Shown here piece by piece: positions 22,202 through 33,030 of a stretch of 64,000 nucleotides of DNA; the first letter of the stretch is position 1, and every line of letters begins with the position of its first letter. Under the pieces are notes generated by a model. That model saw only the letters and a program-made list of their open reading frames with translations, was not told the origin of the DNA and did no database searches. The translations under genes were made by a program, and so were the position numbers. This DNA comes from Phragmites australis (taxonomy: Eukaryota > Streptophyta > Magnoliopsida > Poales > Poaceae): contig NC_084929.1 of assembly GCF_958298935.1 (NCBI RefSeq), positions 8,184,001 through 8,248,000 of the forward strand, written 5' to 3'.

Positions 22202-23823
22202 TGTATGGATTGATGACGTTCTAAGAGAGGGGATAAATTAGGACACCTAAAACTTATTGGCTCTAAAAACTTCACAAGATAAACCTATATCAATTTCTAT
22301 CTAAATGTGCTCTAGTTTCATCTAGTGGTCTACTCTACCATTTAAAAAGGTTTGCAACCAATACCAAATCCTAGCAAGCTACTTTAGGAAGGTAAACATG
22401 CCAAGGTCGATTGCAAGTATATATATGTAGAAACGTAAGGAAGGTAGAGACAGCAAATTTAGCACAAGGGATTTTTATCCCATAGTATCGATGGCATAAA
22501 CACCACCCCTAGTCCATGTTAGAGTAGCCATCTAAGCTATTGCTCCCAGATGGCACCCGATCATAGCCCTTGAGCTACTTAGGCCTCAAATAGGTTGAGC
22601 CACCAATCCACTAAGGCAAGGCCTCACCACAAACCTCTTTTCTGGTCACTTGCCGCCGTCTTCACTTTAGAGCTTAAGCCACCAAGGCAAGGGTTTTCGC
22701 GTCCCTGTATAAGAGTCTTGCCACCACTCCACACTAAGTTGGAGGGTCAACAAGTATGAGCCACCATGGTTCACGGTGCCAGTGAGTCATCAAGACTCCA
22801 AGGTGCCAACGTACTATTTAGTACAATATAGGATCACTCCTTGATCCCTTCTCTAGGAAACAAAACCTAGCAACAACTCTCTCTAGGACTATTAGCACTA
22901 ACCACTCCCTAATCTTCTGCTTAATTTTCTTGGATGATCACTTTTAGCACTTTGGTATCTTGGATGTCTTCTCAAGTGTCTATGAGCTTCCTTGGACTCC
23001 AGAACACTCAAATGACTGAGTGGGGGGTATTTATAGCCTCAAACTAGTGAACTAGCCATTGCTCCAATGGTCAAAAAGACTGTAAACAACGGATGATTCG
23101 GCGTCAATAGCAATACAATCACCGACCATCTGGCATGTACAACAGCAAAAAACTACCCGTTGAAACTAGTCGTTAGACCCGCACTCAAACTCATTGTGAA
23201 CACCAGATGATTCGGTGTAACCTTGAACTCCATCATTGAACTATCCGATGTGTATACTTAAGCCAACTGAGCCACTTAAAATTGTTCATTTGTTCGGTGT
23301 GTAGATCCTCTTATCACCGAACCATCTAGCGTGTACAACCACACTAGACAAACCGTTGCAACATCTCCTGAAAAATTCTCCGATGTAGCCAACTCCTCAT
23401 CGCCGGACCATCCGGCATGTATTGCATTTTAATCTTGATTTGAGAATGCTCCGATGTGTATAAGCCTTGAATCGCCAGACCATCTGGTGTGTACAACTCC
23501 TCTGCTAAGGAAATGCACCTCCTGGAAAATGTTCCAGTGTGTACATCACCTCAACACCAGACCATCGAGTGTGTTCTTCAACTTTTTCTTCTGTGTCAAA
23601 ACACTCCAACGTGTATACTTGTCTGAGCACCAGACCATCCGGTGAGTATATTTTCTCTGAACTCGTCTGATTCAAACTTTCTTGAGTTCAACTTCAGTGG
23701 CTTCTTCATTGCATCCATGGGATCTACTAAAGTATATACTTGATAACATGTTAGTCATATTAACTATATTATTATTAATCACCAAAATTACATACGTGCT
23801 CTAAAAGGACCATGTTCGTTACA
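22202..23823 (-). repeat. S1 3' LTR, 1622 bp
   Basis: Plus-strand edges are TGTATGG at 22202 and CGTTACA at 23823. Just outside, minus-strand ATGAGGAGAT is the purine tract for plus-strand priming. TATAAATAC (23031-23039, minus) is a TATA box. Dyad motifs such as CACCAGATGATTCGGTG (23201-23217) recur from 23090 to 23650. Its 22806-23823 portion aligns with 26404-27470. Confidence 0.8.
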
Positions 23824-25300
23824 ATCTCCTCATTTTTGGTGATTGATGACAACACAACCAAAGAAAGTGGCAAAACATAAATAATACCAAATATAACGTG
23901 CACAAATAATGAATGAAAATAATTTATGAAATGCACATGGCCTTACCACTTTTCTTGGATGCATGGTAAGAACAACCAATGATACCAATTGTAAGGAAAC
24001 TAATGATACCAATTGAAAGTGCACTAAAGATACCAACTGAAGATGGATCAATTATAAAGGAAAGATCACATCTTTGACATACCTTGTTCTTACCTTCACT
24101 TTGTCCCCCTTTAGTTGTGACTGTCATGGAGATAATTCTCCCCCGTTCTCCATTGTCACTATCTCCCTTGATCGACCCATGCAATAACTCTTTGCTTTGT
24201 GCGCTTCTTTCCTTGATATCACTTGTAATCCTTTCATGCGCACTTCTTGCATCATGCTTCTCCCTTTATCAACAATCTCACATCATGCAACTTAAACTTG
24301 CTTTGGTCATCAAAATTGTCCCCTTTTGTCAACAATCTCAAAAACGCTAGAAACACATGTTGAACTTAAGGAAAAACGTTAGAGCACACGAGAGAGATCT
24401 TCATGAACTATAATGTAATAAAATGATACCACTTGTAGAAATCTAATTGAAAGGAATGATACTAACTATATGGTACATGATACCAATAGTAGGTACGCAT
24501 GCAACTGTAGGAATGCAATTGAAATGAGCTACGTAGATACCATTTGAAATCAAAATACATGGATCACAATTCATAAAACACATAATATGATCCAAACTCC
24601 CTCTATATGTGTGCATACATATGATGAGAGTGAAATATATGGACAACTAGATAATATATAGAGATAGAAAGTTTAAGCCATATTATATATGAAGGTAGCT
24701 TAAATGATAAAATGAATTGATAATAATACCAATTGACGAATAAGCATTGTATACCACCGGGGATTTGTATATTACTCCATGAGACTACAAAAGATATCAC
24801 TTTCAATGCATTCTAGTTTCAAAAGCACAACTCATATGATATGCTCCCCCTAAATGTGTACATACAAGTGTGGAATACTTGTCCGAGGCATACACTTATC
24901 ATTGATAACAATAGGGAATTTATCCTATAAATTGTACTCATGACACATAAAGTATACCACTTAAAGAAATGTGCCATGCAAAGAACCTATAACTAATAAA
25001 TAATATAGGTTGCTCATGGGTTAGAGAGAAAAAAAACAACCTACCATATGAAAAACTACACTAGGTATTGCAAAGAAATGAAATATGCACATGCAATCTT
25101 AGACAAGGCACTAGATAAAAAAAAAGCATAAACAAAAATCTAGCTACCATGACCTCTTTTACCTTTGGATAGGGAATTTGGGTATATGATGATCAAGATT
25201 TTTTTTAATACGCAAATCTTGTGTACTTGACTTCTTTACTTGAACATTCACCTCATCTTTGCGCTAAGTCTTCAAATCCCCTAAGCCGACCCGTGGACTT
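23824..25300 (-). other. S1 3' non-coding region with multiple purine tracts and PBS-like repeats
   Basis: Purine tracts on the minus strand (complements of TCCCCCTTT at 24104, TCTCCCCCG at 24136 and GCTCCCCCTAAATG at 24842) fit the multiple-PPT habit known for Sireviruses. About ten copies of GATACCAATTG or close variants (23981, 24005, 24029, 24425, 24458, 24479, 24535, 24727, 24752, 24955) read CAATTGGTATC on the minus strand, like the core of an initiator PBS. Confidence 0.6.
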
Positions 25301-25308
25301 CAAGTCTT

Positions 25309-25716
25309 CTATGGAACCCAAACCGATTGTGGCTCCTTCATTTTGATGATGATTTTCTTGGACACCCAAATGGGTTGGTTCCACCTCCAATCTTTTATCC
25401 TAACCATATGTGCAATCACTTTGACATTGTCCTTTTTCATGAGCTTGTAGTGGTTGCTCTTGCTCTTTATCTTGTAGTTGGCCCTTGTGTAAAGGTTGGA
25501 GGTCTTGTTTGAGAGGTTTATTGACTTTTTTTTCTCCTTGGTCTCCTTCTTGACTTGCTTGCATTGGAAGGACTTGTGGCCATATTGATGGCACTTGAAG
25601 CATATCACGGTGGACCCCTCCATAAGTTTGTTCATCATATTATTATGGTTATCTTGAAGATGTTGGATATGATTCTTGCCATTTAATCTTTCTAAGTACT
25701 TCTTGAGCTTATTCAC
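25309..25716 (-). pseudogene. S1 gag C-terminal part with zinc knuckle
   Basis: A 135-residue frame. An intact CX2CX4HX4C zinc knuckle (CFKCHQYGHKSFQC) lies at about residues 38-51, followed by a Lys-rich stretch and a WVSKK...WVP tail like those closing grass Sirevirus gag proteins. It would bind RNA in the nucleocapsid. It is out of frame with the upstream gag pieces, so gag is broken. Confidence 0.8.
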
Positions 25717-25737
25717 TTCTTGTTTGATCTCATTATT

Positions 25738-26085
25738 CTATTGTCCAATGAGATCATTGCATGATTCTACAACAATATTCTCAACACATGTCTCATTGCA
25801 AATGGGTGAGCCAGATAGATTAATCAAATCATCACACGAAGTGGAAGCATATACCTTAAGATTGAAATTAAAGAGAGAGGTAGATTGCTTCAAGGGAGCC
25901 TTAGTTTGAGATTCAATGCCCTCAAGGATTGTCTTAAGCTCTTCATGCTCCTTGTTTAGCAATTCGAATTTACTCAATAATTGTTTATAATTGGAAACAA
26001 AAGAAGTATGAATTTCATTAAGGACATTGAATTTCTTAGGTTCTTTAGCTTGTTTCTTTAAGGCCCTTTGTTGCTCATTTATCAA
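25738..26085 (-). pseudogene. S1 gag middle fragment (coiled coil)
   Basis: A 115-residue frame rich in Glu, Lys and Leu (SNYKQLLSKFELLNKEHEEL), the coiled-coil middle of Sirevirus gag. It is separated from the flanking gag fragments by a stop or frame change. Confidence 0.7.
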
Positions 26086-26109
26086 ATCAAGAAGTTCTTC
26101 ATGGGAGGA

Positions 26110-26385
26110 TCAATTCTCATCTGATATATCATCACTTACATCGCTTTCCATACCTTTGGCCATAAAGCACTTGTGTGATGATGACTTGCATGATGACGAT
26201 ATTGAAGAAGAGCTTTTCTTAGAGGAGTGGATGGTGAAGCTCTTATCACTTGAGCTTGAATCTTCATTTTCACTCACCCATCTTTCTATGCATGCAAATA
26301 CTTTGTCTCTTCCCATTGTCTCCCTCTTGTTCTGGGTCTTCTTCTCCTTCTTGATATGATCAATTGTGTTGAATAAGTCTTTCAT
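26110..26385 (-). pseudogene. S1 gag fragment before the deletion breakpoint
   Basis: A 91-residue frame with a Ser-rich tract and the HKCFMAKGMESDVSDD motif typical of grass Sirevirus gag. The sequence upstream (higher coordinates) switches abruptly to LTR at about 26400, so the first part of gag and the PBS are deleted. Confidence 0.75.
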
Positions 26386-26400
26386 GGGATTAGATCATTA

Positions 26401-27470
26401 ATCTTGGTGGTAGCGTACCACTTAGTATAATATAGGATCACTCCTTGATCCCCTCTCTAGGCATCAACACCGAGCAAAAAGTCTCTCTAGGCCTATTAGA
26501 ATTAATCACTCCCTAATCTTGTGATTAATTGCCTTAGATGATTACTTTTAGCACTTTGGTGGCTTTGATGTCCTCTCAAGTGTCTATGATCTTCCCTGGA
26601 CTCCAGTACACCCAAATGGCCTAGTGGGGGGGGGGGAGGGGGAGGGGTACTTAAAGCCTCAAACCCGAAAATTACAATTATTCTAACAGTTAAAAAGGCA
26701 GTGAACACCGGATGATCTGGTAACAACAACAATACAAACACTGGATCATCCAGTGTCTATGACAGCAAAAAAACTAGCCGTTGGACCCGCAACAAACTCA
26801 TTGTGAACACCGAATGATCCGGTGTAACCTTGAACTCTATCACTGACTATTCAGTGTGTATACTTGAGCCAACCGAACCATTTCTAACTATTCATTTGTC
26901 TGGTGTGTAGATCCTCTAATCATTGGACCATCTGGTGTGTGCAACCACACCAGACAAGCCATTACAACATCTCCTGAAAAATTCTCTGGTGTAGCCAACT
27001 CCTCATAGCTGGACCATCTAGCATGTATTGCATTTTCACCTTCATCTGAGAATGCTCCAGCGTATACAAGACTCTGATTGCCGGACAATCCGGTGTATAA
27101 AACTACTTTGCTAAGGAAATGCACCTCCTGGAAAATGCTCCAGTGCGTACATCACCTCAACACCAGACCATCTAGTGTGTTCTTCAACCTTTTCTTTTGT
27201 GTCAAAACACTCTGGTGTATATACTTGTCTAAGCATCAGACCATCTAGTGTGTTATCTTTTCTGAGCACCGAACCATTCGGTGAGTGTAATTTTCTCTAA
27301 ACTCATCCAATTCAAATTTTTTCTTGAGTTCAGCTTTGGTGATTTCTTCATGTATTCCATTCATGAGACCTACTAAAGCATATACTTGATAAACATATTA
27401 GTCCCATTGGCTATGTTGTCATTAATCACCAAAATCACATATATGCCCTAAAGGGGCCATGTTCGCTACA
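26401..27470 (-). repeat. S1 5' LTR, truncated
   Basis: Aligns with 22806-23823. The last ~600 bases of the LTR (element orientation) are missing at the 26400 breakpoint. It keeps dyads such as CACCGAATGATCCGGTG (26808-26824). The TATA position now reads TTTAAGTAC, and a G run (26626-26646) has expanded beside it. Confidence 0.78.
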
Positions 27471-29347
27471 ACCATTTTCTTCTCTATTAGACCCCCATGG
27501 TCTGACCGCCAGCTACTCAGTACCCTGTGGCCTTAGATGGTCTCATGCAAGGTTCAAAAGTCTTTTAACCTGATCGCTTAGGCGTTCTTTTGCAAATGCT
27601 TTTGTAACATGGCACATTTCATCTCATTCACGATCATGCTTCATAAGCATACATTTTCTTTTTTTCATTTTTTTATTTCATGCATTCTTAAATTATCTAG
27701 AGAGTGACACGTCGATGGTTCAAGCGGTCGAGGCTAACACCGAACCGGAACTGTGTGTGAGTGAAACACTGAAGCTACAAGGCAAGCATCTAATTTGATA
27801 AATTATCGCTTTATGTATATTATGCATGTTAGTGAGTCGATGTCAAAAATTGTGGGTAGAACCTATGTTGATGCACCATTCCTACCTTGAACTATTGATG
27901 ATCCCTATCCTTGTTACTTGTGTGTAACTATGTTGATGCCTAACTTAAAAGTTATCTAAGATACGTAGCAATACATAGATCATCGGTAGAAGTCAAGCGG
28001 TGGTTTGACCATCATCCGCGAGCTATAGGGCTTAATTATTGCTTCACAACCAAAATGATATTGGGATCTATGAGCTATGAGAATGAGAGGAGATGTGAGC
28101 AGTGATAGGGGTAGTTCGGGAGAGGAACCCAAATGTCATAGACCACTTGTATTGATTAAGCACCGACCATCATTTGCTGTTGGCTTAAGCACTTTCCATA
28201 CTTCCACATATTCAATAAATGTACAAATGAGACGATTATCACACGCTGTGCTAACGCTTGACTTGCAACCCTATGACGCATAAGAGAAAAATAATAAGGA
28301 GAAGCAAGGTGGCAAGGAGCCGGAGGTGTCTGAGACACGCAAGTGGTAACCCCGGTGCCATAGGGGCATGTGCAAGTGGATAGTTTCGGGTATGATAAAG
28401 GTTATCTTGGGGGCCAAGAGAATGGACACGAGTTGTGTGGGTAAAGATATACCTCCTGTATGGTGTAAGATCAATTCGAATTGCCGTGCTCTCATTTATG
28501 AGCATGTTTGTATCCATCCGCATCAATTGTAGAGTTTTGATGTTGGGATGTATGTGGTAAATTGGGAAGTGGTTATTGATGGCTATGTTGAGAGGAGTGT
28601 GATCAGGTGATAGGCATGTTTTTGGTTATGATATTATGATAAGAGGGTACGAGTTGTTAAGTTGTAGATGCTCACACTTGAGTTGATAAAATGCTTTTGC
28701 GTATAAATTCATTTAACCTTGTGAGCGGTTCCGTGCTACGCATCCCCAAATGCATAATCCTTGGAGGTGGGTCATTATATGTACCCAATAAGGAATAAGT
28801 CTTGCAAGTACCTTCGTACTCACCTTGCTTTTGTTGAGTTTTGCAGGTGAGGAAGAAGTAGTGTACGGTTACTTCACATACATCGATGTCAGTGATGGGT
28901 AAGAGTAGTACGGGATACTCTTGTTGTTTTGGGGTGGTGCCTCAGGGTAAATAGCACTACCTATCTTTTGTTCTTTTAAACTTTAATTCTGCTACATAGT
29001 AACTCTAACCAGCTAGGAGGTGAAACTGTTATTTTTGTTCTCCTAGCGTTCGTCGTTCTATAAATTTTTGAACTTGTAATAACTTAAGAACTTGTAATGT
29101 ATTACATTACTCGCTCTTTATTATACCTTGAAGTGATGAAGCTTGTTGTAGAGGTGTGTCTTCCGATCTTAGGCATAAAACACATGCCGAGACTATTGGA
29201 TTTGGATTTGGGTTCATCTTTATTGGTCGCGATCGTTGTGGTGAGATATGGCTTAGCACGCGGCATGTCGAAAGACAGGCATGTGCTATATCTCATTTAT
29301 TAAATGATCATCCTAATGATTAATTAGAATATGATTTGGACATAGCA

Positions 29348-29360
29348 TGGCGGAGCAAGG
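29348..29360 (+). promoter_or_regulatory. decayed G2 primer-binding site
   Basis: TGGCGGAGCAAGG directly follows the LTR end. It looks like the TGGTATCAGAGC site with a small internal loss. Position, directly after CA, is the main support. Confidence 0.45.
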
Positions 29361-29566
29361 TTTAATGAAGTAGCCTAAAATACTTAGGATATGAGTTAAT
29401 AAAACATATCAACCCCACTAATGCAAACCCATTAAAGTTTATTTCCCTGTCCTAAGTATGTGCTCTATTTTATTCCTTACCTTGTCTTAGAATTATTCAT
29501 ACCTCTTCTTGTTGTTAATATGCTTAATCTTGATCTCTAACTCATCTCCTTCTTAATGGGTTAAAG

Positions 29567-29994
29567 ATGGCCACTCTTGCCTTGGTGATTGCTACTCGTG
29601 ACGAGTCTATGGAAGGTTTTCCTACACTCCTCCATGAAATGCTTTGGCGCACAAACTTCACCTTTGCGCTGGAGTATGTGGGGTGTATGCTCAAGAAGTT
29701 GGACCTAACTTGGTGGAATAATTGGCGACTGTGGACATTCGAGCATGTATCATTGAAGGTGGAGCCAATCCTCACTACATTGAAGTAGTTGGAACTTCAG
29801 AAGAAATGGCAGTTCAAGCGATGGTATATAAGGTGATGTCTGCCCTTTGTGACGAGTTACCAGTCTTGACTAGGTGGTCGTTCATCCATTTTCCCTCACC
29901 AGGAGGCAATAACATCTACAACTTTGAAGATGTTTTGGATGTAGCCCCACTAAGTGAGCACCGCATGGTAGAATTAGTTCGCTCCTTGGATTGA
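29567..29994 (+). pseudogene. G2 additional ORF upstream of gag, function unknown
   Basis: Two overlapping frames (29567-29788 and 29722-29994) together cover about 140 codons with one frame change near 29722-29740. Visible text includes FTFALEYVGCMLKKLDLTWWNN and then ANPHYIEVVGTSEEMAVQAMVYKVMSALCDEL. Short accessory proteins of this style occur in some plant gypsy elements between the LTR and gag, but I know of no function. The start ATGGCC follows a purine-rich AAAG. A chance frame is unlikely given the composition, yet no domain is named. Confidence 0.5.
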
Positions 29995-30570
29995 TCATAC
30001 CGTTGCATGGTGATTGAACTACGGGAGACGTGAAGGCGTTACAATAGGATGCAACACGAGATGGAATTGCAAGTGTGCCATAGATTGGTGAACCATGAGG
30101 TGTTGTATGGAGAGGGCCAAATGACACCGCATGGGAGAGCACATGAGTCTCACCATTTTCCAGTGGTGCCAGGCACGCGGGTACCTCATGGCCAAGGTGC
30201 GAGCGCATCCAATGGATTGCAAGTACCCCAGTTCCATAATTTGGGTGTCACAAGGGGAATATTGTTAGTCGAATCGTAGCATCTTACACACCCAAGTGCT
30301 CCTGATGACAGGGGCTCTCCCCAAGTTCATCCTTTGGATGAATTTCTGGAGGACATTGTTAGAACTCCGTATCGTGGGTTGTTCTAGGTTAGTTGGAGTA
30401 GGAAAAATGGAATAATGCCTAGCTTATTTTTTGTGAACTTTGGATGATTAATTAGCTATGTTATGCCCCTAAGTGTAATGCATTAATAAACTTATTAAGA
30501 GGATGATCGTGATTGTTAGATCGAATTTATTTTTGTTGTGTGTGGAATGTGGTGGAAAGGCTACTGTTGG

Positions 30571-30662
30571 GCGCCAAATCTCCCAATGGTTTGACCGCCA
30601 TGGTAGCAGTCTGACCGCCGATGCTAGCGGTCTGATCGCCAGTCATGCGATCTAACTGCTGA
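30571..30662 (+). repeat. cluster of GCGGTCTGACCGC-type palindromes
   Basis: Four units within 90 bases (TGGTTTGACCGCC, GCAGTCTGACCGCC, GCGGTCTGATCGCC, GCGATCTAACTGC), alike to those at 19551-19700 and in the G2 LTR. Confidence 0.8.
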
Positions 30663-30762
30663 CATTTGTGCAGAACACGTTGATAGTAGTGAGGTAGGCT
30701 AAATGCATGTATAATCTGCACCTTATTTTTTAACATGCATTTCCCCATTATAGGATGCTTTT

Positions 30763-31626
30763 GTGGGCATCACTAGCCTTGATCCGATCGATGCCGTTTA
30801 CGCTAAATTGGAGATTGATCATTCATCTTCTTTCATCCTTATCGCCACTAATAGGATAAGGACCCGCAACAATTTCGGTTGTACTCTTCTCAAGGGCTCC
30901 AATCGGAACAATTCAACACCACCCCTATCGCTGACTATAGCGGATGTGTTGATGCAAATAGAGCAAAATCATCACGCTCAAACTACCCTTCTCAAAGCTC
31001 TCATGCACAACATGGCCCCTGAAGGAGGAGGTGGAGTCGGATGCCATGATTACTTTTTGGACTTCCTCCGAACTCAACTACCTACCTTCACATGTGCTGA
31101 GGATCCCCTCGACACAGTGCACTATCTTTGTACCATTGAGAAGAAGCTCGCGCTTCCCAGGTGCGAGGACCACGAGCTGGCTCTCTTTGCTTCCCATTAA
31201 CTTCAGGGTGCTGCTGGTGCATGGTGGACCAACTATCTCGCCATGCACACTGCCGACCACCGCATATCTTGGGCAGAGTTACGCGAGGCTTTCCGTGATT
31301 ACTACATCCCCAAGGGAGTGCTGAATATCAAGGAGTGTGAATTCCTGGACCTCAAGTAGAGAGGCAAGTCTATTCTAGAGTACATGCAAAAATTCAACCA
31401 CCTGGCCCAATATGCGCCGGAAGAGATCAACACCGACATGAAGAAGCAAGACCAATTTTTGGATAGTCTCTCCTCCAAGATGCAAGACAGTCTATCGGCT
31501 CACGAGTTCACAGACCTCAACAAGTTGGTGAGCACCTCCCTCACCGTCGAGCACAAGATGAAAATCCACCAGGAGGAGAAGAAGCGCAAGATGGCCCCTT
31601 TGCCTTTTGTGGGTGGGAGCTCTCAA
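30763..31626 (+). pseudogene. gag: G2 gag (capsid region), broken
   Basis: The retrotransposon gag domain is clear: PTFTCAEDPLDTVHYL, then KKLALPRCEDHELALFASH, a stop at 31198-31200, GAAGAWWTNYLA, WAELREAFRDYYIP, another stop near 31358, then YMQKFNHLAQYAPEEI and KMQDSL. In plant gypsy elements a zinc knuckle should follow. Here the frame runs into a DNA transposon at about 31627 and the knuckle is missing. The protein would form the particle core. The first Met at 30763 is plausible but not proven. Confidence 0.8.
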
Positions 31627-32356
31627 TGTCTCTGTACAGACAAATCTATAGAGTCACATGTACAAATTAGAACCACTGAGAAAATAGCAACAAGCAATTG
31701 CAACAAAGCGGAATGCTACAGTATAGACAGTTACAAACTACAACTGTTTGCAATAATAGTACAAACGGTTCCAAATTAGAACTATATGTACTATTCCTTT
31801 TTTAACAGATGGTTCTAATTTGGAACCATTTGTACTAAATAATAGTACAGACAGTTCTAAAGTAGAACCGTCTATAAAAAGAAACAGTACAGATGGTTCT
31901 AGTTCTATTAGTACAAATGGTTCTAAGTTTAGAACCATCTGTACTAATAGTATCCTACTCGTTTTGAGCGTATATCTTATATAGATTATTTTCATATAAT
32001 AGTTAGCAATGAACGATAGGTGAGACGGTAAGGAAGGTTCACGTGAGGTTAGAGGTTGTGGGTTCGACTCCTGGAAAACGCACTAGTGGTATTTTGTGTG
32101 AAAAATCGTGTGACTTGCGAACATGCCTACATAATAATATAGGGGGCTGGTGTGAGTAGGAAAAATATTTTTTTAGTTCCAGAAAACTTAGTATAGATGG
32201 TTCCAATAATGACCCTTCTGTACAAATGATTTGTATAGACGGTTAAAAAACCGTTTGTATAAATCTAATTTATACAAACACTTTTCCACAGATGGTTCAA
32301 AAAAATATCATGTACGGGGTTTCCAAACCATCTGTACAAATCAACTTTCTACTAGG
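31627..32356. mobile_element. CACTA-like non-autonomous element inserted in G2 gag
   Basis: Both arms carry inverted copies of TTAGTACAGATGGTTC / GAACCATCTGTACTAA. The right end TTTCTACTAGG is one change from the reverse of CACTAGTAGAAA, a common CACTA terminus. The left terminus is not recognised. G2 coding sequence resumes after 32356 with CHFPK-like text. Confidence 0.6.
32010..32074 (+). other. tRNA-like segment in the small CACTA-like element
   Basis: GATAGGTGAGACGGTAAGG (A-box-like) is followed by GGGTTCGACTCCTGG (strong B-box match, 32060-32074). No cloverleaf can be drawn convincingly. Confidence 0.5.
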
Positions 32357-33030
32357 TTTGGATTGTCATTTCCCAAAGCTAGGAGTTGTGGTGACTACTC
32401 TAAAACTACTACTAGTGCAACACTTTTGTCCAGTCTTCAAGGCTACACAAGTTCCTAAGCATGGCCGAGTGAACCACATCACTGCTAAAGAAGCTTAAGA
32501 TGACGACGGCGTGCTCGTTGGTACACTACTCATGAATTCTCATCATGCTATCATACTTTTTGATTATGGAGCATCTTATTCATTCATCAAGGAGGGTTAT
32601 GTCTTGCATCACAATATTTGCACCAGGACCCTACCTTCTTCCTTTCACAACAATGCACCCGGCACCAAGCTACAAGCCAATCGAGTCGTTCCTATGGCCA
32701 AGATCGTTATTGAAGAAGTTTTGTTTCCCGCAAACTTGATCGTGATCGATACTAGAGGAGTAGATGTCATCTTAGGAATAAATTAGTTAACCAAACATAA
32801 TGCTCTTATTGATTGCGCTAAAAGAGTCATCTCTCTCAAGACTCCAAGTGGTGTGCAGATCCCCCTTCACCTTGGAGAGGGTGGTCCCCATGTGTATTCC
32901 TTGACTAGTGTTGCATCTATGGATATCCTGGACATTCCTATGGTGTGCGAGTGCCCTGATGTTTTTTTCAAAAGAATTACCGAGAATGCCACCCTACCAG
33001 GACATTAAATTCGTTATTGAGCTCATGCAT
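32357..33030 (+). pseudogene. G2 aspartic protease region, broken
   Basis: After a frame break the text HGRVNHITAKEA, then (32511-32786) ILFDYGASYSFI, gives the protease active site. The usual DSGAS reads DYGAS, so the catalytic motif is altered. The later VDVILGIN and VISLKTPSG segments fit the protease end. Stops at about 32498 and 32785 and a frame change near 32975 break it. It is followed by the RT region without a gap. Confidence 0.75.

Larger units (their letters stand above)
22202..27470 (-). mobile_element. Sirevirus (Ty1/copia) S1, internally deleted
   Basis: On the minus strand: truncated 5' LTR (26401-27470), gag fragments, a non-coding region with several polypurine tracts, and the 3' LTR (22202-23823). 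PBS, the 5' part of gag and all of pol are missing. The outer ends are TGTA...TACA, and the flanks are ACCGT (22197-22201) and ACCAT (27471-27475), a target duplication differing by one CpG-type transition. Confidence 0.83.
19890..29347 (+). repeat. G2 long LTR (about 2.9 kb without insertions)
   Basis: Starts TGTCACACCCC after a purine tract and ends CATAGCA before a decayed PBS. The last 100 bases (29242-29335) align with 34096-34203, the remnant of the partner LTR. Interruptions are a solo LTR (20796-22073) and Sirevirus S1 (22202-27470). The LTR has scattered TCTGACCGCC motifs (22169, 27501) and a GA microsatellite. No gene was found in 27471-29347. Confidence 0.7.

Noticed and set aside
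23090..23650. Regularly recurring short palindromes could suggest a CRISPR array
   Set aside because: They are degenerate, spacing is irregular, and they lie within paired retrotransposon LTRs of a plant genome.
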